The notes beneath the pieces are model-generated. The model saw only the letters and a list, made by a program, of their open reading frames with translations, searched no databases and was not told where the DNA came from. The translations under genes were made by a program, and so were the position numbers. Positions 25,240 through 34,885 of a stretch of 64,000 nt of DNA are shown here, one piece after another (the first letter of the stretch is position 1; each line of letters opens with the position of its first letter). This DNA is from Sphingomonas sp. LM7 (GTDB taxonomy: Bacteria; Pseudomonadota; Alphaproteobacteria; Sphingomonadales; Sphingomonadaceae): positions 2,046,001 through 2,110,000 of the forward strand of contig NZ_CP019511.1 of assembly GCF_002002925.1 (NCBI RefSeq), read 5' to 3'.

Positions 25240-26458
25240 TACCGCTATCGCCCCAATTGCGGACGTTCCATCAAGGGCGGCCTGCGCCCCAAAGTCGGTC
25301 GTTCAGCATTCTGCGCTCCTGCCCCGAAGCTGAGGTTCGACCGGAGAACGGGCCAACGGCCGCTATAGCTCTCGTTGCCGCCATCGCCATGTAGAGCAAA
25401 AATGGCTCCCAACCTCAAACGTACCGGACCCATTTTGAAATGGTGTGCTTATAGCAATCGGTTAGGGAAAATTACTCAGTCGCCTGACCTTCACGGATCG
25501 CGTGCGATCAACTGTGCTTCACGGCGAGATGTGATCGGCACATGAGCTTCTCCGGATTTCTTACAGTGCTGCTCAAGTCGCCCAAAGATTAATCCGATTT
25601 CCGAGTCGCTAAATGCGTCTGCTCCGCGACGATCGAATCCCAAAAGCAAATATTGCCAGTCGCAAACACTTCTTCCAAATAGAGCTCCAAAAAGCCTATT
25701 GTTCAGCATCCCGCTCGAAATGGCGGAGTCCACCTCCGCGAAGAAGTGTTCAACGCTTCCTATGGCCTCTTCGGCATCCGGGTCTTCTAAAAGAGGCGCG
25801 AAGCGGGGAGCCTCCCCGACCGGCCCCGCCTCCTTAGCATCCTTGATCAAGTTATAGGCCCTCACGCGATAGGCCCGGTACTCTTTGGATATCCAGACTT
25901 TCCAAATGTCTATCGTCGTAGCAGATCGCTGCGAACGCGTTGTCTGAAACATCACCCATAGCGACACCGCAACCGCCAGTCCCGCGAACACCGCTGATAC
26001 GACCTCAGGCATTACGACCTCCGATTTTGCGGTCAGTATCATACGAGTACCATTGATTCGTCCATCGGTTTTTCCTAAGGAAAGGAACCTCTAGACTATT
26101 GATAAACAACTGTTTTGAGGAACTGCGCTCGGCTCCTGAGAGCCGCGAGTCGCTAGCGGACCAGCAAATACCATTTAAGGCCGCGGCCGGCCCACCATAT
26201 GGCGCCTGCTTGCAATGTAGGATTTCGGCTGCTTTGCTCGACCCGCCAGCCTTTGGCAGACCGCTCTTTGAAACCGTCTAGTTGATCTCGTCCCAGCGCA
26301 ACAATATTACCACGCCACGCAAGACAATTGCCGATTCACCGTGAAAAACGTAAAATTGGGCGGCGCGAATCCAACATTTCGAGCACTTCGGCTCACTGTC
26401 GTCGCACCCGCTCGATGCGCCTCTACGGTCAGCCGCGAACGGCTGAAGCAAGTTCGGT
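25240..26458. other. Lower-GC, gene-poor stretch
   Basis: Base composition drops clearly compared with both sides, with many A/T-rich words. Only one credible gene (25491-26012) is seen. The stretch 25219-25490 has no convincing gene, and 26043-26458 has none either; the short open frame at 26099-26281 looks random. It is probably recently acquired or decayed DNA. Confidence 0.6.
25491..26012 (-). CDS. Membrane-anchored protein of unknown function
   Basis: The product is 173 residues from ATG 26012; the frame is open to 26042. One N-terminal membrane helix (VVSAVFAGLAVAVSLWVMF) is followed by a soluble, mostly helical domain with AYNLIKDAKEAG, EEAIGSVEHFFAEVDSAIS and DWQYLLLGFDRR. This layout is common among orphan accessory proteins, some of DUF4760 type, but I cannot assign it. 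It lies in the lower-GC stretch and has no operon partner, so acquisition by transfer is plausible. Confidence 0.65.
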   Translation of the reverse strand: MPEVVSAVFAGLAVAVSLWVMFQTTRSQRSATTIDIWKVWISKEYRAYRVRAYNLIKDAKEAGPVGEAPRFAPLLEDPDAEEAIGSVEHFFAEVDSAISSGMLNNRLFGALFGRSVCDWQYLLLGFDRRGADAFSDSEIGLIFGRLEQHCKKSGEAHVPITSRREAQLIARDP

Positions 26459-28042
26459 CTAGAACCTTCCCGACACGGGCCCGTCGATCACCCGATCCTT
26501 GAGCCAGCGATTTCCCGCGGTGCGGAAGTTGACGACCTTGTCCAACGAGAAGGCCGCCCCCTTGGGTACCCGGACGCCAGTGAAATCGGCATCCTCGACA
26601 TCCTCCAGCCTGAAGGCCGGGCGCGGATCCGGCGCCGCGACTGCGATCTCGACATCGCGCATCGAGACGCGGCGCGCGTGGCGGATGAAGAAGCCGCTCG
26701 CCGGCAAGTCCCCGAACATCGTCGCCTCGGGATAGCCAAGCTCGGCCTCGGGCGGGCGTAGCGCCGCCATTGCGGTGGGTGCGCCACCGACATGGTGAAG
26801 ATGGATATTGGCGAAATGCACATCCTCGATCGGGTGATCGGCCAGCCCCGCGATCACCGAGGGCAGCAGGTTCGCGCCCGAGCTGACCACATTCTGGATC
26901 GAGATGCGCCGCATCGTCCCGATCGGCCGCCCTGCCGGCCCGCGCATCCTCTTGCCGAGCCGCAGGAAGAACGGCGCATTGACGATCCCGCGCATCGTCA
27001 GGTTCGATACCGTGACGTCCTCGACCATGCCGCCGTCCACCGTCTGGAACGCCAGCCCGCGGCTGTCCTCGAAGATGCAGTTCGTGATCGTGATGTTACG
27101 GAAGCCGCCATTGGTCTCGGTGCCGAACTTGATCCGGCCATGGATGTCCTTGGCGAACTCGGCCGGCATCTTCTTCCACGTGCCCGCAAGCACCGATCCG
27201 ACCTGGTAGTTGCCGGTGACGAGGCAGTTCGAGATCGTGACGTTCTCGGTGACCCGCGGCATGCCGAGCGCATAGCTGCTCTTCGGACAGATCGCGTCGT
27301 CCCACGGCGAATTGACCGTACAGTTCGAGACGCGGACGTTCCTGCAGCAATCGATGTCGAAGCCGTCGCGGTTGGTATCGACCAGCACATTGTCGATGGT
27401 CAGATTGTCCACGCCGGTCGCGAGCAGCGCGAACCAGCCGCCCTCCAGGATCTTGAAGTCGCTCAGCGTGACGTTGCGGCAATTCTTGAGCGCGATCGCC
27501 TTGTTGCCGGTGCCGGGGCCGTTGGGATCCTTGAGCCAGGCGTCCTTGCCGTCGCCCCGGCCGAGCCCCTTGCCCCATATCAGCCCCTGGCCGGTGATCG
27601 CGATATCGTGGAGCCCCTCGCCCCAGATCAGGCTGTTGCGCCAATGGCTGTGACCGAAATCCTGGAAGCTCGAGATCGCCGGATCCATCGGCTCGGCAAG
27701 GTCATAGCCGCCGCGGCCGTCCTGTGGCGCCGCCGCCCCGAGGATCGTCGCGCCATTGTCGAGGTGGAGCGTGACCCTGCTCTTCAGCCGGATCGTGTAG
27801 CAGGCATACGTGCCCGCGGGGAACCACACCGTCCCGCCGCCGCGCGCTGCGGCATGGTCGATCGCCTTGTTGACCGCCGGCGTGTCGATCGCATGGCCGT
27901 CGCCTTTGGCTCCAAAATCGCGGACATCGATCCAGCCCCGCGCCCGATCCGCCAAGGTCAAGGCCCGCACTGGAGTACCGCCCAGCAGCGCAACCGCGCC
28001 GATCGTGCCGCCGAGAAGCATTCTACGCCGGTCGAGGATCAT
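26459..28042 (-). CDS. GH28-family glycoside hydrolase (polygalacturonase-like), Tat signal
   Basis: The product is 527 residues. It starts with DRRRMLLGGTIGAVALLGG, a Tat-like signal. The right-handed beta-helix of GH28 is evident from DVRDFGAKGDGHAIDTPAVNKAI onward. Expected catalytic segments are DTNRDGFDID (222-231), WDDAICPKS (247-255) and GRIKFGTETNGG (302-312). The usual Gly-His-Gly is not seen; VGS occupies the region around 281-283. It probably acts on galacturonan or a related pectic chain in the periplasm. It lies 73 bases after the TonB receptor on the same strand, suggesting one uptake and degradation operon. Confidence 0.85.
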   Translation of the reverse strand: MILDRRRMLLGGTIGAVALLGGTPVRALTLADRARGWIDVRDFGAKGDGHAIDTPAVNKAIDHAAARGGGTVWFPAGTYACYTIRLKSRVTLHLDNGATILGAAAPQDGRGGYDLAEPMDPAISSFQDFGHSHWRNSLIWGEGLHDIAITGQGLIWGKGLGRGDGKDAWLKDPNGPGTGNKAIALKNCRNVTLSDFKILEGGWFALLATGVDNLTIDNVLVDTNRDGFDIDCCRNVRVSNCTVNSPWDDAICPKSSYALGMPRVTENVTISNCLVTGNYQVGSVLAGTWKKMPAEFAKDIHGRIKFGTETNGGFRNITITNCIFEDSRGLAFQTVDGGMVEDVTVSNLTMRGIVNAPFFLRLGKRMRGPAGRPIGTMRRISIQNVVSSGANLLPSVIAGLADHPIEDVHFANIHLHHVGGAPTAMAALRPPEAELGYPEATMFGDLPASGFFIRHARRVSMRDVEIAVAAPDPRPAFRLEDVEDADFTGVRVPKGAAFSLDKVVNFRTAGNRWLKDRVIDGPVSGRF

Positions 28043-28115
28043 AACGTTGCTCCGGAACGCGAGCTTGGCGGGCGGGGCGCGATTGCGCTCCAGCCCGCCG
28101 CGCCCCCTTTAGGCC

Positions 28116-31100
28116 TTAGAACTTGAACGTCGCGCCGAGGAAGAACTCACTTCCCAGCACGTCATAGGTCGCCGACCAGGTATTGGCGTTCGGCCCCTGG
28201 GTCGTGACCGGCGGCAAGTGCCCGGTGACGTTGTTGACCCCGCCGAACACTTCGACCTTGTCGTTGACCGACAAGTCGAACGAAACGTCGAAGTAATTCT
28301 GCGCCGCCAGCGTCGGATAGGCGATGCTCGACAGCGCGGGTGCCGAGGTCGAACCCTGGCGCGTCGGGACGATGTAACGGTCGGTGGTGACCTTGCCGAT
28401 ATAGCGATGGCGCAGGCTCAGGCTGAACGCATCGTCCATATTCCAGGTCACGCGGCTGATCCCGCGCCAATTGGGCAGCGGCTGGCCGCAGGTCGGCCCG
28501 AACGATCCGGCGCAGTAATTCTTGATGTTGGGGAATGCCTCGACCGGGGTCGAGGTGAATTCGTAGAGATAGGTGACGTTGGTTCCCAGATCGAACGAGC
28601 CGATGCGGCCGGCTTCGAGATGGTAGCGCGCGGCGAAATCGATCCCCGAGGTCTTGAGCGCCCCGGTGTTGGCGTTGCGGATCTGCGCGACATAGGGGTC
28701 GTTGATCTCGCCGGTGGTCGGGCTGCGGTTGATCGCCTGGCAGAACTCGCTGTTGGCGTCTTGGAGGACGTTGTAGCAGAGGTTGAGCGTGTTCTGCAGG
28801 CCGCCGCCCAGTGCCGCGATCGCGCCGTTCAGCGTGATGTTGAAATAGTCGACGCTGATATAGAGCCGCGGTGCGAAGCGCGGCGTGAACACCACGCCGA
28901 GCGTATAGGTGTCGGACTTCTCCGCGCCGAGGTTCGGATTGCCGCCGAAATCGGCCGGGAAGATCGTGTTGGGCTGGACGCCGGCACCGAACACCTGGCC
29001 TGCGGGAACCCCGGTGGCGATGCAGACCGCGCGGACCGCGGCGGTCTGCTGCGCGGCCGGAGCCCGGCTCGAACACGGATCGGTGGCGACGCCGGTCACC
29101 CGGGTGGTGCCGCCGAACAGCTCGCCGACGTTCGGCGCGCGGATCGCCCGCTGATACTGGCCGCGGAAGGCGAGGTCGGGGCTGACCTTCCAGTCGACTC
29201 CGCCCAGATAGGTCCACACCCCGCCGACGCCGTCGAGGCTGTAATCGGAGTAGCGGAACGCACCGTTGGCGACGAGGCTGTCGATGAGTGGCGTGTCGTG
29301 GATCAGTGGCACGCGGACTTCGCCGAACCCTTCCTTGACCGTGACGCCGCCCTTGGTCGGCAGGCCGGGATTGAAGCCGGCGACGTCGCCCGAGGAGAGA
29401 TAGGCGTCGGGACTGAAGGTCGCGCTGGTCTTGCGCCACTCGCCGCCGACCGAGAAGCCGAGCGGCCCGGCTGGAAGCTTGAACAGCTCGCCGGTCACGC
29501 TGCCCTGGGCAACCTGCTGGGTGGCGAGCGTGCGGTTGGTCGCGCTGATCGCGATCGCGCTGGTACACGCAGTCGAGACGTTCTGGCCGAAGATGTTGCA
29601 CACCGGCGCGGCGCCGCCCGCCGAGAGCAGCGACGTCTGGAGGCGGCTGCGCGAGAGCGCGTTCTGGAGCAGCAACGTGTTCTCGCTGCGTGAGTGGGTG
29701 TAGTACAGGTCGAACTTGAGGTTGCTCAGCACATCCTCGGAAACGCTGCCGAGATCGCCGCGAATGCCCCACGCGCCGCGATAGACGTCGCGGGTCTCGG
29801 TCGCCTTGCGCGGCCCGACTTCGACATAGCGCCGGCCAGCGGTGACGACCGCCAGCCCGTCGCCTGCCACCGTCGTACGCGACGCGGTGCCGCTCGCGAC
29901 CGTGATCGTGCCGGTCTCGGCAAGATCGAGCTGGCGGAACACTTCGCGAAGCTGCGGGCTGAGATAGGGATTGCTGACGTTGAACAGCGTCGGCGACCCG
30001 ACATTGGTCGGTGCCAGCCGCGCCGCGACTTTGTTGCGCGAGTAATGGAGCTCCATATAGGCGGTGATGCCGTCGGTCAGGTCGTAGTGGCTGACGCTGT
30101 TGACCATCCAGCGCTCCTGCGGCTGGATCAGGTAATTGTCTGGACCAAGGTTGAAGTCATCCTGCGGCGTGATCGAAGGCCGCGCGGCGGTCCCGGCGCT
30201 GTCGAAGGTGAAACCGCGCGAGCCGAGCCCGCCCAGCCCCGCCGCGGCATAGGCCGCGTTGAGCGCAGCATTAGCCCCGCCCGCAGCCGGGATTCCCGAG
30301 AAGCGGCCATTGGGGATGTCGCCCGAACCGCCAGCAAGGAAGCCAAGCTCGCCGCCAGCGCTGGTGCAGGTCTGCCCACCCGGCACCGCGAAGGGCGTGC
30401 CGCTGGTGTCACGGTTGCCCGAGCCGGGTACGGTGCAGCCGTCCGACAGCGATTCGAACGCAAAGTCGCCGCGCTCGCCGCGAGTGATGCTGTTGCGCAT
30501 CAGGTAATTGGCCGAGACGACGAAATTGCCGCGGCCATCGGCAAAGTTGGCGCCGGCGGTGAGATCGACATTATAGACCGGCGTTCCGGTCGGATAGTCG
30601 ACGTTCAACTGGAAGCGGGTCTCGAGCCCCTCGAAATCGTCGCGGGTGATGAAGTTGACCACGCCGGTGATCGCGTCCGAGCCGTAGACCGCCGACGAGC
30701 CGCCAGTGACGATCTCGGTCCGCTCGATCAGCGTCGAGGGGATAGTATTGAGATCGACGACCTGCTCGGGGCCATAGATCGCAAAGCGGCGGCCATTGAC
30801 CAGCACGAGGTTGCGCGTCGCGCCGAAGCCGCGAAGGTTCACATCGGCAAAGCCGCCCGGCACGGTGTTCGATGTCGCGCTGCCCAGCTGCGATCCAATC
30901 GCCTGGGGCAGCTGCGCGAGCGTCTTCTCGATGTTGAGGTTGCCCGAGAGCTTGATGTCCTCGGCACCGATGACATTGACCGGGGTGGAGGCATCGAAGC
31001 CGTTGCGGGCGATGCGCGAGCCCGTGACGAGGATCCCGGCGTCGTCCTGCACTTCGGCAGCCGGTTCGGGCTGGGCTTCCTGAGTCGTTACGGTGCTCGG

Positions 31101-31202
31101 CTGGGACGCAGCCTGCGCCAGAACCGGAATGGCCTGCAACAGTCCTGCCGCGGCGAATGCCGCTCCGCAAAGCAGACGCGAACGCGTATAGTGATTGCTC
31201 AT
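28116..31202 (-). CDS. TonB-dependent outer-membrane receptor
   Basis: The product is 1028 residues, long as is typical for sphingomonad receptors for complex substrates. A signal peptide (LLCGAAFAAAGLLQAIPVLAQA) is followed by a TonB-box-like ILVTGSRI and the plug start STPVNVIGAEDIK. NLRGFGATRNLVLVNGRR and SSAVYGSDAITGVVNF are standard plug motifs. The barrel runs to a terminal aromatic FLGATFKF. ATG 31202 is preferred over the frame start at 31295. With the adjacent GH28 it probably imports pectin-derived oligosaccharides. An operator-like palindrome lies about 95 bases upstream. Confidence 0.93.
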   Translation of the reverse strand: MSNHYTRSRLLCGAAFAAAGLLQAIPVLAQAASQPSTVTTQEAQPEPAAEVQDDAGILVTGSRIARNGFDASTPVNVIGAEDIKLSGNLNIEKTLAQLPQAIGSQLGSATSNTVPGGFADVNLRGFGATRNLVLVNGRRFAIYGPEQVVDLNTIPSTLIERTEIVTGGSSAVYGSDAITGVVNFITRDDFEGLETRFQLNVDYPTGTPVYNVDLTAGANFADGRGNFVVSANYLMRNSITRGERGDFAFESLSDGCTVPGSGNRDTSGTPFAVPGGQTCTSAGGELGFLAGGSGDIPNGRFSGIPAAGGANAALNAAYAAAGLGGLGSRGFTFDSAGTAARPSITPQDDFNLGPDNYLIQPQERWMVNSVSHYDLTDGITAYMELHYSRNKVAARLAPTNVGSPTLFNVSNPYLSPQLREVFRQLDLAETGTITVASGTASRTTVAGDGLAVVTAGRRYVEVGPRKATETRDVYRGAWGIRGDLGSVSEDVLSNLKFDLYYTHSRSENTLLLQNALSRSRLQTSLLSAGGAAPVCNIFGQNVSTACTSAIAISATNRTLATQQVAQGSVTGELFKLPAGPLGFSVGGEWRKTSATFSPDAYLSSGDVAGFNPGLPTKGGVTVKEGFGEVRVPLIHDTPLIDSLVANGAFRYSDYSLDGVGGVWTYLGGVDWKVSPDLAFRGQYQRAIRAPNVGELFGGTTRVTGVATDPCSSRAPAAQQTAAVRAVCIATGVPAGQVFGAGVQPNTIFPADFGGNPNLGAEKSDTYTLGVVFTPRFAPRLYISVDYFNITLNGAIAALGGGLQNTLNLCYNVLQDANSEFCQAINRSPTTGEINDPYVAQIRNANTGALKTSGIDFAARYHLEAGRIGSFDLGTNVTYLYEFTSTPVEAFPNIKNYCAGSFGPTCGQPLPNWRGISRVTWNMDDAFSLSLRHRYIGKVTTDRYIVPTRQGSTSAPALSSIAYPTLAAQNYFDVSFDLSVNDKVEVFGGVNNVTGHLPPVTTQGPNANTWSATYDVLGSEFFLGATFKF

Positions 31203-31297
31203 CAGAACTCCCCTCCAGCGCCGCCCGTTCAGGCGGCCATCCGACACCGGACGCGAGTTATCCCGCTTGATCCATGCGCCGCTTCGCGCTGCCATTT

Positions 31298-31313
31298 ATG
31301 GTAGCGCTATCAT
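31298..31313. promoter_or_regulatory. LacI-family-type operator upstream of the TonB receptor
   Basis: ATGGTAGCGCTATCAT is a 16-base palindrome with one mismatch, centred on the AGCGCT core seen in operators of LacI-family sugar regulators in sphingomonads and xanthomonads. It lies 96 bases before the receptor start, within the promoter region. No LacI-type regulator is encoded in this window. Confidence 0.55.
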
Positions 31314-31415
31314 AATTAAGCATGGTCGTATCACATGCTGGTATCACAGCCTACTAATTGATATCAGGAAGTCAACGGCACAATCGCGGAAATCCGCGGA
31401 TTACCCCGGGACTGC

Positions 31416-32177
31416 TCAGGAGCGCAGCGCTTCGCCGCCGGCGATGAGCACGAAACTAATGTTATCGCTACCGTCTTTCTCGAGTGCGTTTGCAAGGATC
31501 TGGTCCCCGGCCTGCTGATCTAGAACGACGAAATTCGTCGGGATAGCGTTGTCTAACGATCGGCTCAGCCCATCCGAGCACAGCATCAGCAACGCCCCTT
31601 GCTCGACGGGAAACGCCAGGGTTTCAAGCTCCACCGAGTCCTCGACGCCAAGTGCGCGGGTGATCACATGCCCCTGCGGATGGCGCGCTGCCTGCTCGCG
31701 ATCGATCAAGCCCTGGTCGATCAGTTGCTGAACGAGGCTATGGTCGCTGGTGACCTGTTCCCAATGACCATGCCGTGCGCGATAGGCGCGGCTGTCCCCC
31801 GCCCAGAAGATTTGCGCCGCGCCATCGGCGATATGCAGCACCACGATCGTCGAACCAATGACGCCGCCGGCAGTCTCGCCGCGCGCGAGGATCTCGCCAT
31901 TGGCGCGCTTGAGCGCGGCAAGGATCGCCTCTCGTGTGATCGGCGCCGGCGCATCCGCCAGCCCACGCAGCGCGGAGATGGCGAGATCGGCGGCAATGTC
32001 GCCGCCCCGATGCCCGCCCATCCCGTCCGCTACTGCCCAGAGCGAACGGTCGGGCCGGTCGAGCACACGGTCCTCATTGACCTTGCGAACGCGCCCGACA
32101 TGGCTCCGCGATACCGAATGAAAGGCGCTGGAGGCTTCATCGGGAACGGAGACGGACTTCGCCAGGGCAGCGCTCAT
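31416..32177 (-). CDS. PP2C-family Ser/Thr phosphatase (PppA/Stp-like)
   Basis: The product is 253 residues. The PP2C metal motifs are all present: VNEDRVLD (residues 33-40), ADGMGGHRGGD (50-60), GSTIVVLHIAD, WAGDSRAYR, MLCSDGLSRSL and GSDNISFVLI. It should dephosphorylate Ser/Thr residues, most likely those modified by the kinase encoded two genes upstream. ATG 32177 overlaps the stop of the FHA gene (ATGA), so the two are coupled. No membrane segment. It is the last gene of the five-gene signalling operon. Confidence 0.92.
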   Translation of the reverse strand: MSAALAKSVSVPDEASSAFHSVSRSHVGRVRKVNEDRVLDRPDRSLWAVADGMGGHRGGDIAADLAISALRGLADAPAPITREAILAALKRANGEILARGETAGGVIGSTIVVLHIADGAAQIFWAGDSRAYRARHGHWEQVTSDHSLVQQLIDQGLIDREQAARHPQGHVITRALGVEDSVELETLAFPVEQGALLMLCSDGLSRSLDNAIPTNFVVLDQQAGDQILANALEKDGSDNISFVLIAGGEALRS

Positions 32178-33166
32178 TTGCCTTGCTCGGCAGCGGCATA
32201 GGCCTGGACGAAGGCGCGGTCGAGCGTGCCCTCCTCGCCTTCGAGCTGCCGAGTGAGATCGGCATGCCGCGTCTCGATTTCCTGTGTTTGCAGTGCATGC
32301 TTGCTCTTGAGGAGCGAACTGTTCTTCGTGACGGCGGCGTCGATGTCCTTCGGGTCGAAGGTCGCTACCGACCGATGAAGCGACGCCTGCAGCCCGGCAA
32401 AGGTCGCGATCAGATGGCGTTTGACGTCCTGAAGCGAACTGCTGATCGCCGCGGGGCCCGACAGGAAGCCGCCGACGCCCGAAAGCAGCAAGTCGATCGC
32501 CAGCCGCTGGGTCGGTGCCCATTTGAAGGGATTGTTTCCGGTGCCGCCGATCGTCGTGCGACTGAGATTGTAGCGCCCGCGCGCGCGATCGCGCTCGACC
32601 ATCAGGTCGGCGATGCCGAGCACCATCTGGCGATAGACTGCGCCGGCGCGTTCCATCACCTCGACCGGCTCCTCGCTCGAAAGCAGCGACGCATCGAGTC
32701 CGGCCCCGCGGCAGAAAGCCTCGAGCAGCGATTCGCCGCCCGATGCCGCGATTGGTTGGGCATCGGCCCAGTCGGTCGGGATCGCAGTCGATGCGCCGAG
32801 TGGCGGCGTCAGCACCATCGTGCGCGAAGTATCGGTGGGCTCGTCATCGAGCGGCGCCCGCGTCGCGGCGATGCGGAAGCGCCCCATTCGTAACGTGAAG
32901 GGCACGCCCACGGGCACGTCGACCAGATCGGAAAGCCGATCGCCAGTATCGTCATTGAAGACGCCATTGGTGCCGATCGGGCGGATGATCAGTCCGTCGG
33001 CTGATACCGCGACTTCGCAATGCTCCCGCGAGAGCGCACGATCGGGATCGGCGATCGGCCAGTCGCATTTGGTGTCGCGCCCGATGCTGATCGCGCCGTC
33101 GCGCAGCAGCCGCGCGTCGATCGGCTGGACCGAATCATCGATGTCGAAGAGCTGGAGCATGTACAT
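32174..33166 (-). CDS. FHA-domain protein with TagH-like C-terminus
   Basis: The product is 330 residues. The N-terminal 100 form an FHA domain that reads phosphothreonine, with SIGR (27-30), LSREHC (45-50) and TNGVF (66-70) conserved. After a linker, residues from about 143 (SLLEAFCRGAGLDASLL) to about 265 resemble the C-terminal domain of TagH/Fha proteins of type VI secretion, including RTTIGGTGNNPFKW. The C-terminus is a charged coiled coil. It starts one base after the kinase stop. It is the likely phospho-reader of the kinase. Confidence 0.85.
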   Translation of the reverse strand: MYMLQLFDIDDSVQPIDARLLRDGAISIGRDTKCDWPIADPDRALSREHCEVAVSADGLIIRPIGTNGVFNDDTGDRLSDLVDVPVGVPFTLRMGRFRIAATRAPLDDEPTDTSRTMVLTPPLGASTAIPTDWADAQPIAASGGESLLEAFCRGAGLDASLLSSEEPVEVMERAGAVYRQMVLGIADLMVERDRARGRYNLSRTTIGGTGNNPFKWAPTQRLAIDLLLSGVGGFLSGPAAISSSLQDVKRHLIATFAGLQASLHRSVATFDPKDIDAAVTKNSSLLKSKHALQTQEIETRHADLTRQLEGEEGTLDRAFVQAYAAAEQGK

Positions 33167-33167
33167 G

Positions 33168-34835
33168 CTATGCGGCCCGCTTAGGTGCGAGCTGGATGCA
33201 CGTGGCGTCTAGCGCAGGCTCGTCTGCAAAAGCGGTGCCGTGAAGCTTCGGCTCGGTGTCCGCCGCCAGGCGATTGAACCCGTCGAACAACGCGCCGATC
33301 TCGTCGCGGCGGCGATGCGAGATGCGCAGCGCAAATCCCTGTTCGCGTGCCTGGTCGAAGCTCTGCTGGAGCCGGCGCAGCGGCCGCACCACCATCGCGC
33401 CGCTCATATAGCCGATCACCAGCACCACGAGCATGATGATCGAGGCGAGCACGATCAGCAGCGTTCGCGCATTTGCCATCGCCGCATCCAGCGAAGTACG
33501 CGGCAACAGGATATCGACCGAGCCGAAATCAGCGCCGGCATAGCGGATCGGCCGGACGAAGCGCAGCGCGCCGTCCTTCCCATCCGCGGCGTTGGTCACG
33601 GCGTCGCTCAACTGTTCCTCGCCGGCGGGTCGCGCATAGCTCTGTCCGACGCGGCGGCCGTCGCTCGCTGCCCGGATTGTGCCGCCGGCGTCGATAACGA
33701 CGATCCCGCGCACGCCGCCATCCTGGCTGGCAGCCGTGACAAACGCCTGGAGCGGCGCCCAGTCCTGTTCCTCAGGCGAAAGCCCGGCATTGTCGGCGAG
33801 CAGGACCGCTGCATTCTTGGTCACGAAGGTTGCGATCGTCTCGCCCGAAGTGACGGCCATATGTTCGAGCGCGCGCTGCTGGCGGGTCAGGATCGCCGAG
33901 ATGCTGAGCAGCAGCGCGACAAGCGTGATGCTCACCAGCGCCAGGGGCAGCTTGACGCGAATCGAAAGCCCGCGGCGAGTCACCCCGTCCTCCGCGGTCA
34001 GCGCCACGGTTTCCCGCTGCAGCGCCTGGAGCAGGTGCGTGCCGTCGGCGAAGCGCTGGTCGGGCTTCTTGGCGAGCAGCTTGTCGATGATCTGGCGCAG
34101 TCCCGGCGGGCAATCGGCTGCCGAACGCTCGATCGGCGTAACCTTTTCCTGCGCGATCTGCAGCGCGAGCGTGGCAAGGCCGGTGGCGTCGAACGCCGTT
34201 TTGCCGGTGACCATCTCGTAGAGGACTGCGCCAAGCGAAAACAGGTCGGAGCGCGGATCGACCGGCAGGCCCAGCGCCTGTTCCGGGCTCATATAGCGCG
34301 GCGTGCCGATCATCTGGCCCGCTTGGGTGCGCGCCATCTGGCGATCGGCGATACCACCGTCACTCTCGCCGATGCGCGCCACGCCGAAATCGAGCAGCTT
34401 GGCGGTCTTGCCGTCGGACGACAGCAGGATGTTGGAAGGCTTGACGTCGCGGTGGACGATGCCCTGGGCATGCGCATAGGCCAGCGCGTCGCTCAGCTGC
34501 GCGCCGAGCGCGAGCACGCGTTCGAACGGCATGCGGCCCTGGGCCTGGAGCACCATGTCGAGCGGCCGCCCCTCGACCAGCTCCATCGCGATATAGGGAA
34601 CGCCATCGGCCTCGCCGACATCATAAATCGTCGCGATATTGGGATGATTAAGCGCACCGGCAGCCCGCGCTTCGCGCAGGAATCGCGCGCCCAGCTCGGG
34701 GTCGCGGCGATAGTCGGGCTTTAGCGCCTTGATCGCGACGACGCGCCCGATATCCGGATCGTGCGCACGAAACACATCGGCCATCGCGCCTTCGCCGATC
34801 CGCGCTTCGATTCTGTAACGGCCCAGCCTGTCCAT
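33168..34835 (-). CDS. Transmembrane Ser/Thr protein kinase with sensor region and HAMP
   Basis: The product is 555 residues. The kinase domain spans about 1-275, with glycine loop GEGAMADVF (14-22), Lys36 in VAIK, catalytic HRD (128-130), DFG (149-151) and GTPRYMSPEQ (178-187), so it should be active. A membrane helix at about 296-316, an extracytoplasmic region of about 140 residues, a second helix (458-480) and a HAMP-like segment (482-530) follow. The design resembles PpkA-type kinases of type VI secretion control. Cytoplasmic kinase and HAMP flank a periplasmic sensor. Followed by the FHA and PP2C genes. Confidence 0.92.
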   Translation of the reverse strand: MDRLGRYRIEARIGEGAMADVFRAHDPDIGRVVAIKALKPDYRRDPELGARFLREARAAGALNHPNIATIYDVGEADGVPYIAMELVEGRPLDMVLQAQGRMPFERVLALGAQLSDALAYAHAQGIVHRDVKPSNILLSSDGKTAKLLDFGVARIGESDGGIADRQMARTQAGQMIGTPRYMSPEQALGLPVDPRSDLFSLGAVLYEMVTGKTAFDATGLATLALQIAQEKVTPIERSAADCPPGLRQIIDKLLAKKPDQRFADGTHLLQALQRETVALTAEDGVTRRGLSIRVKLPLALVSITLVALLLSISAILTRQQRALEHMAVTSGETIATFVTKNAAVLLADNAGLSPEEQDWAPLQAFVTAASQDGGVRGIVVIDAGGTIRAASDGRRVGQSYARPAGEEQLSDAVTNAADGKDGALRFVRPIRYAGADFGSVDILLPRTSLDAAMANARTLLIVLASIIMLVVLVIGYMSGAMVVRPLRRLQQSFDQAREQGFALRISHRRRDEIGALFDGFNRLAADTEPKLHGTAFADEPALDATCIQLAPKRAA

Positions 34836-34885
34836 CCCAGCAGCTTAGCGGCGGGAACTTAAGGATTTATTGTGCGCGAAACGCC

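Noticed and set aside
26099..26281. A 60-codon plus-strand frame in the low-GC gap
   Set aside because: Its composition is random-looking, with no ribosome-binding site.
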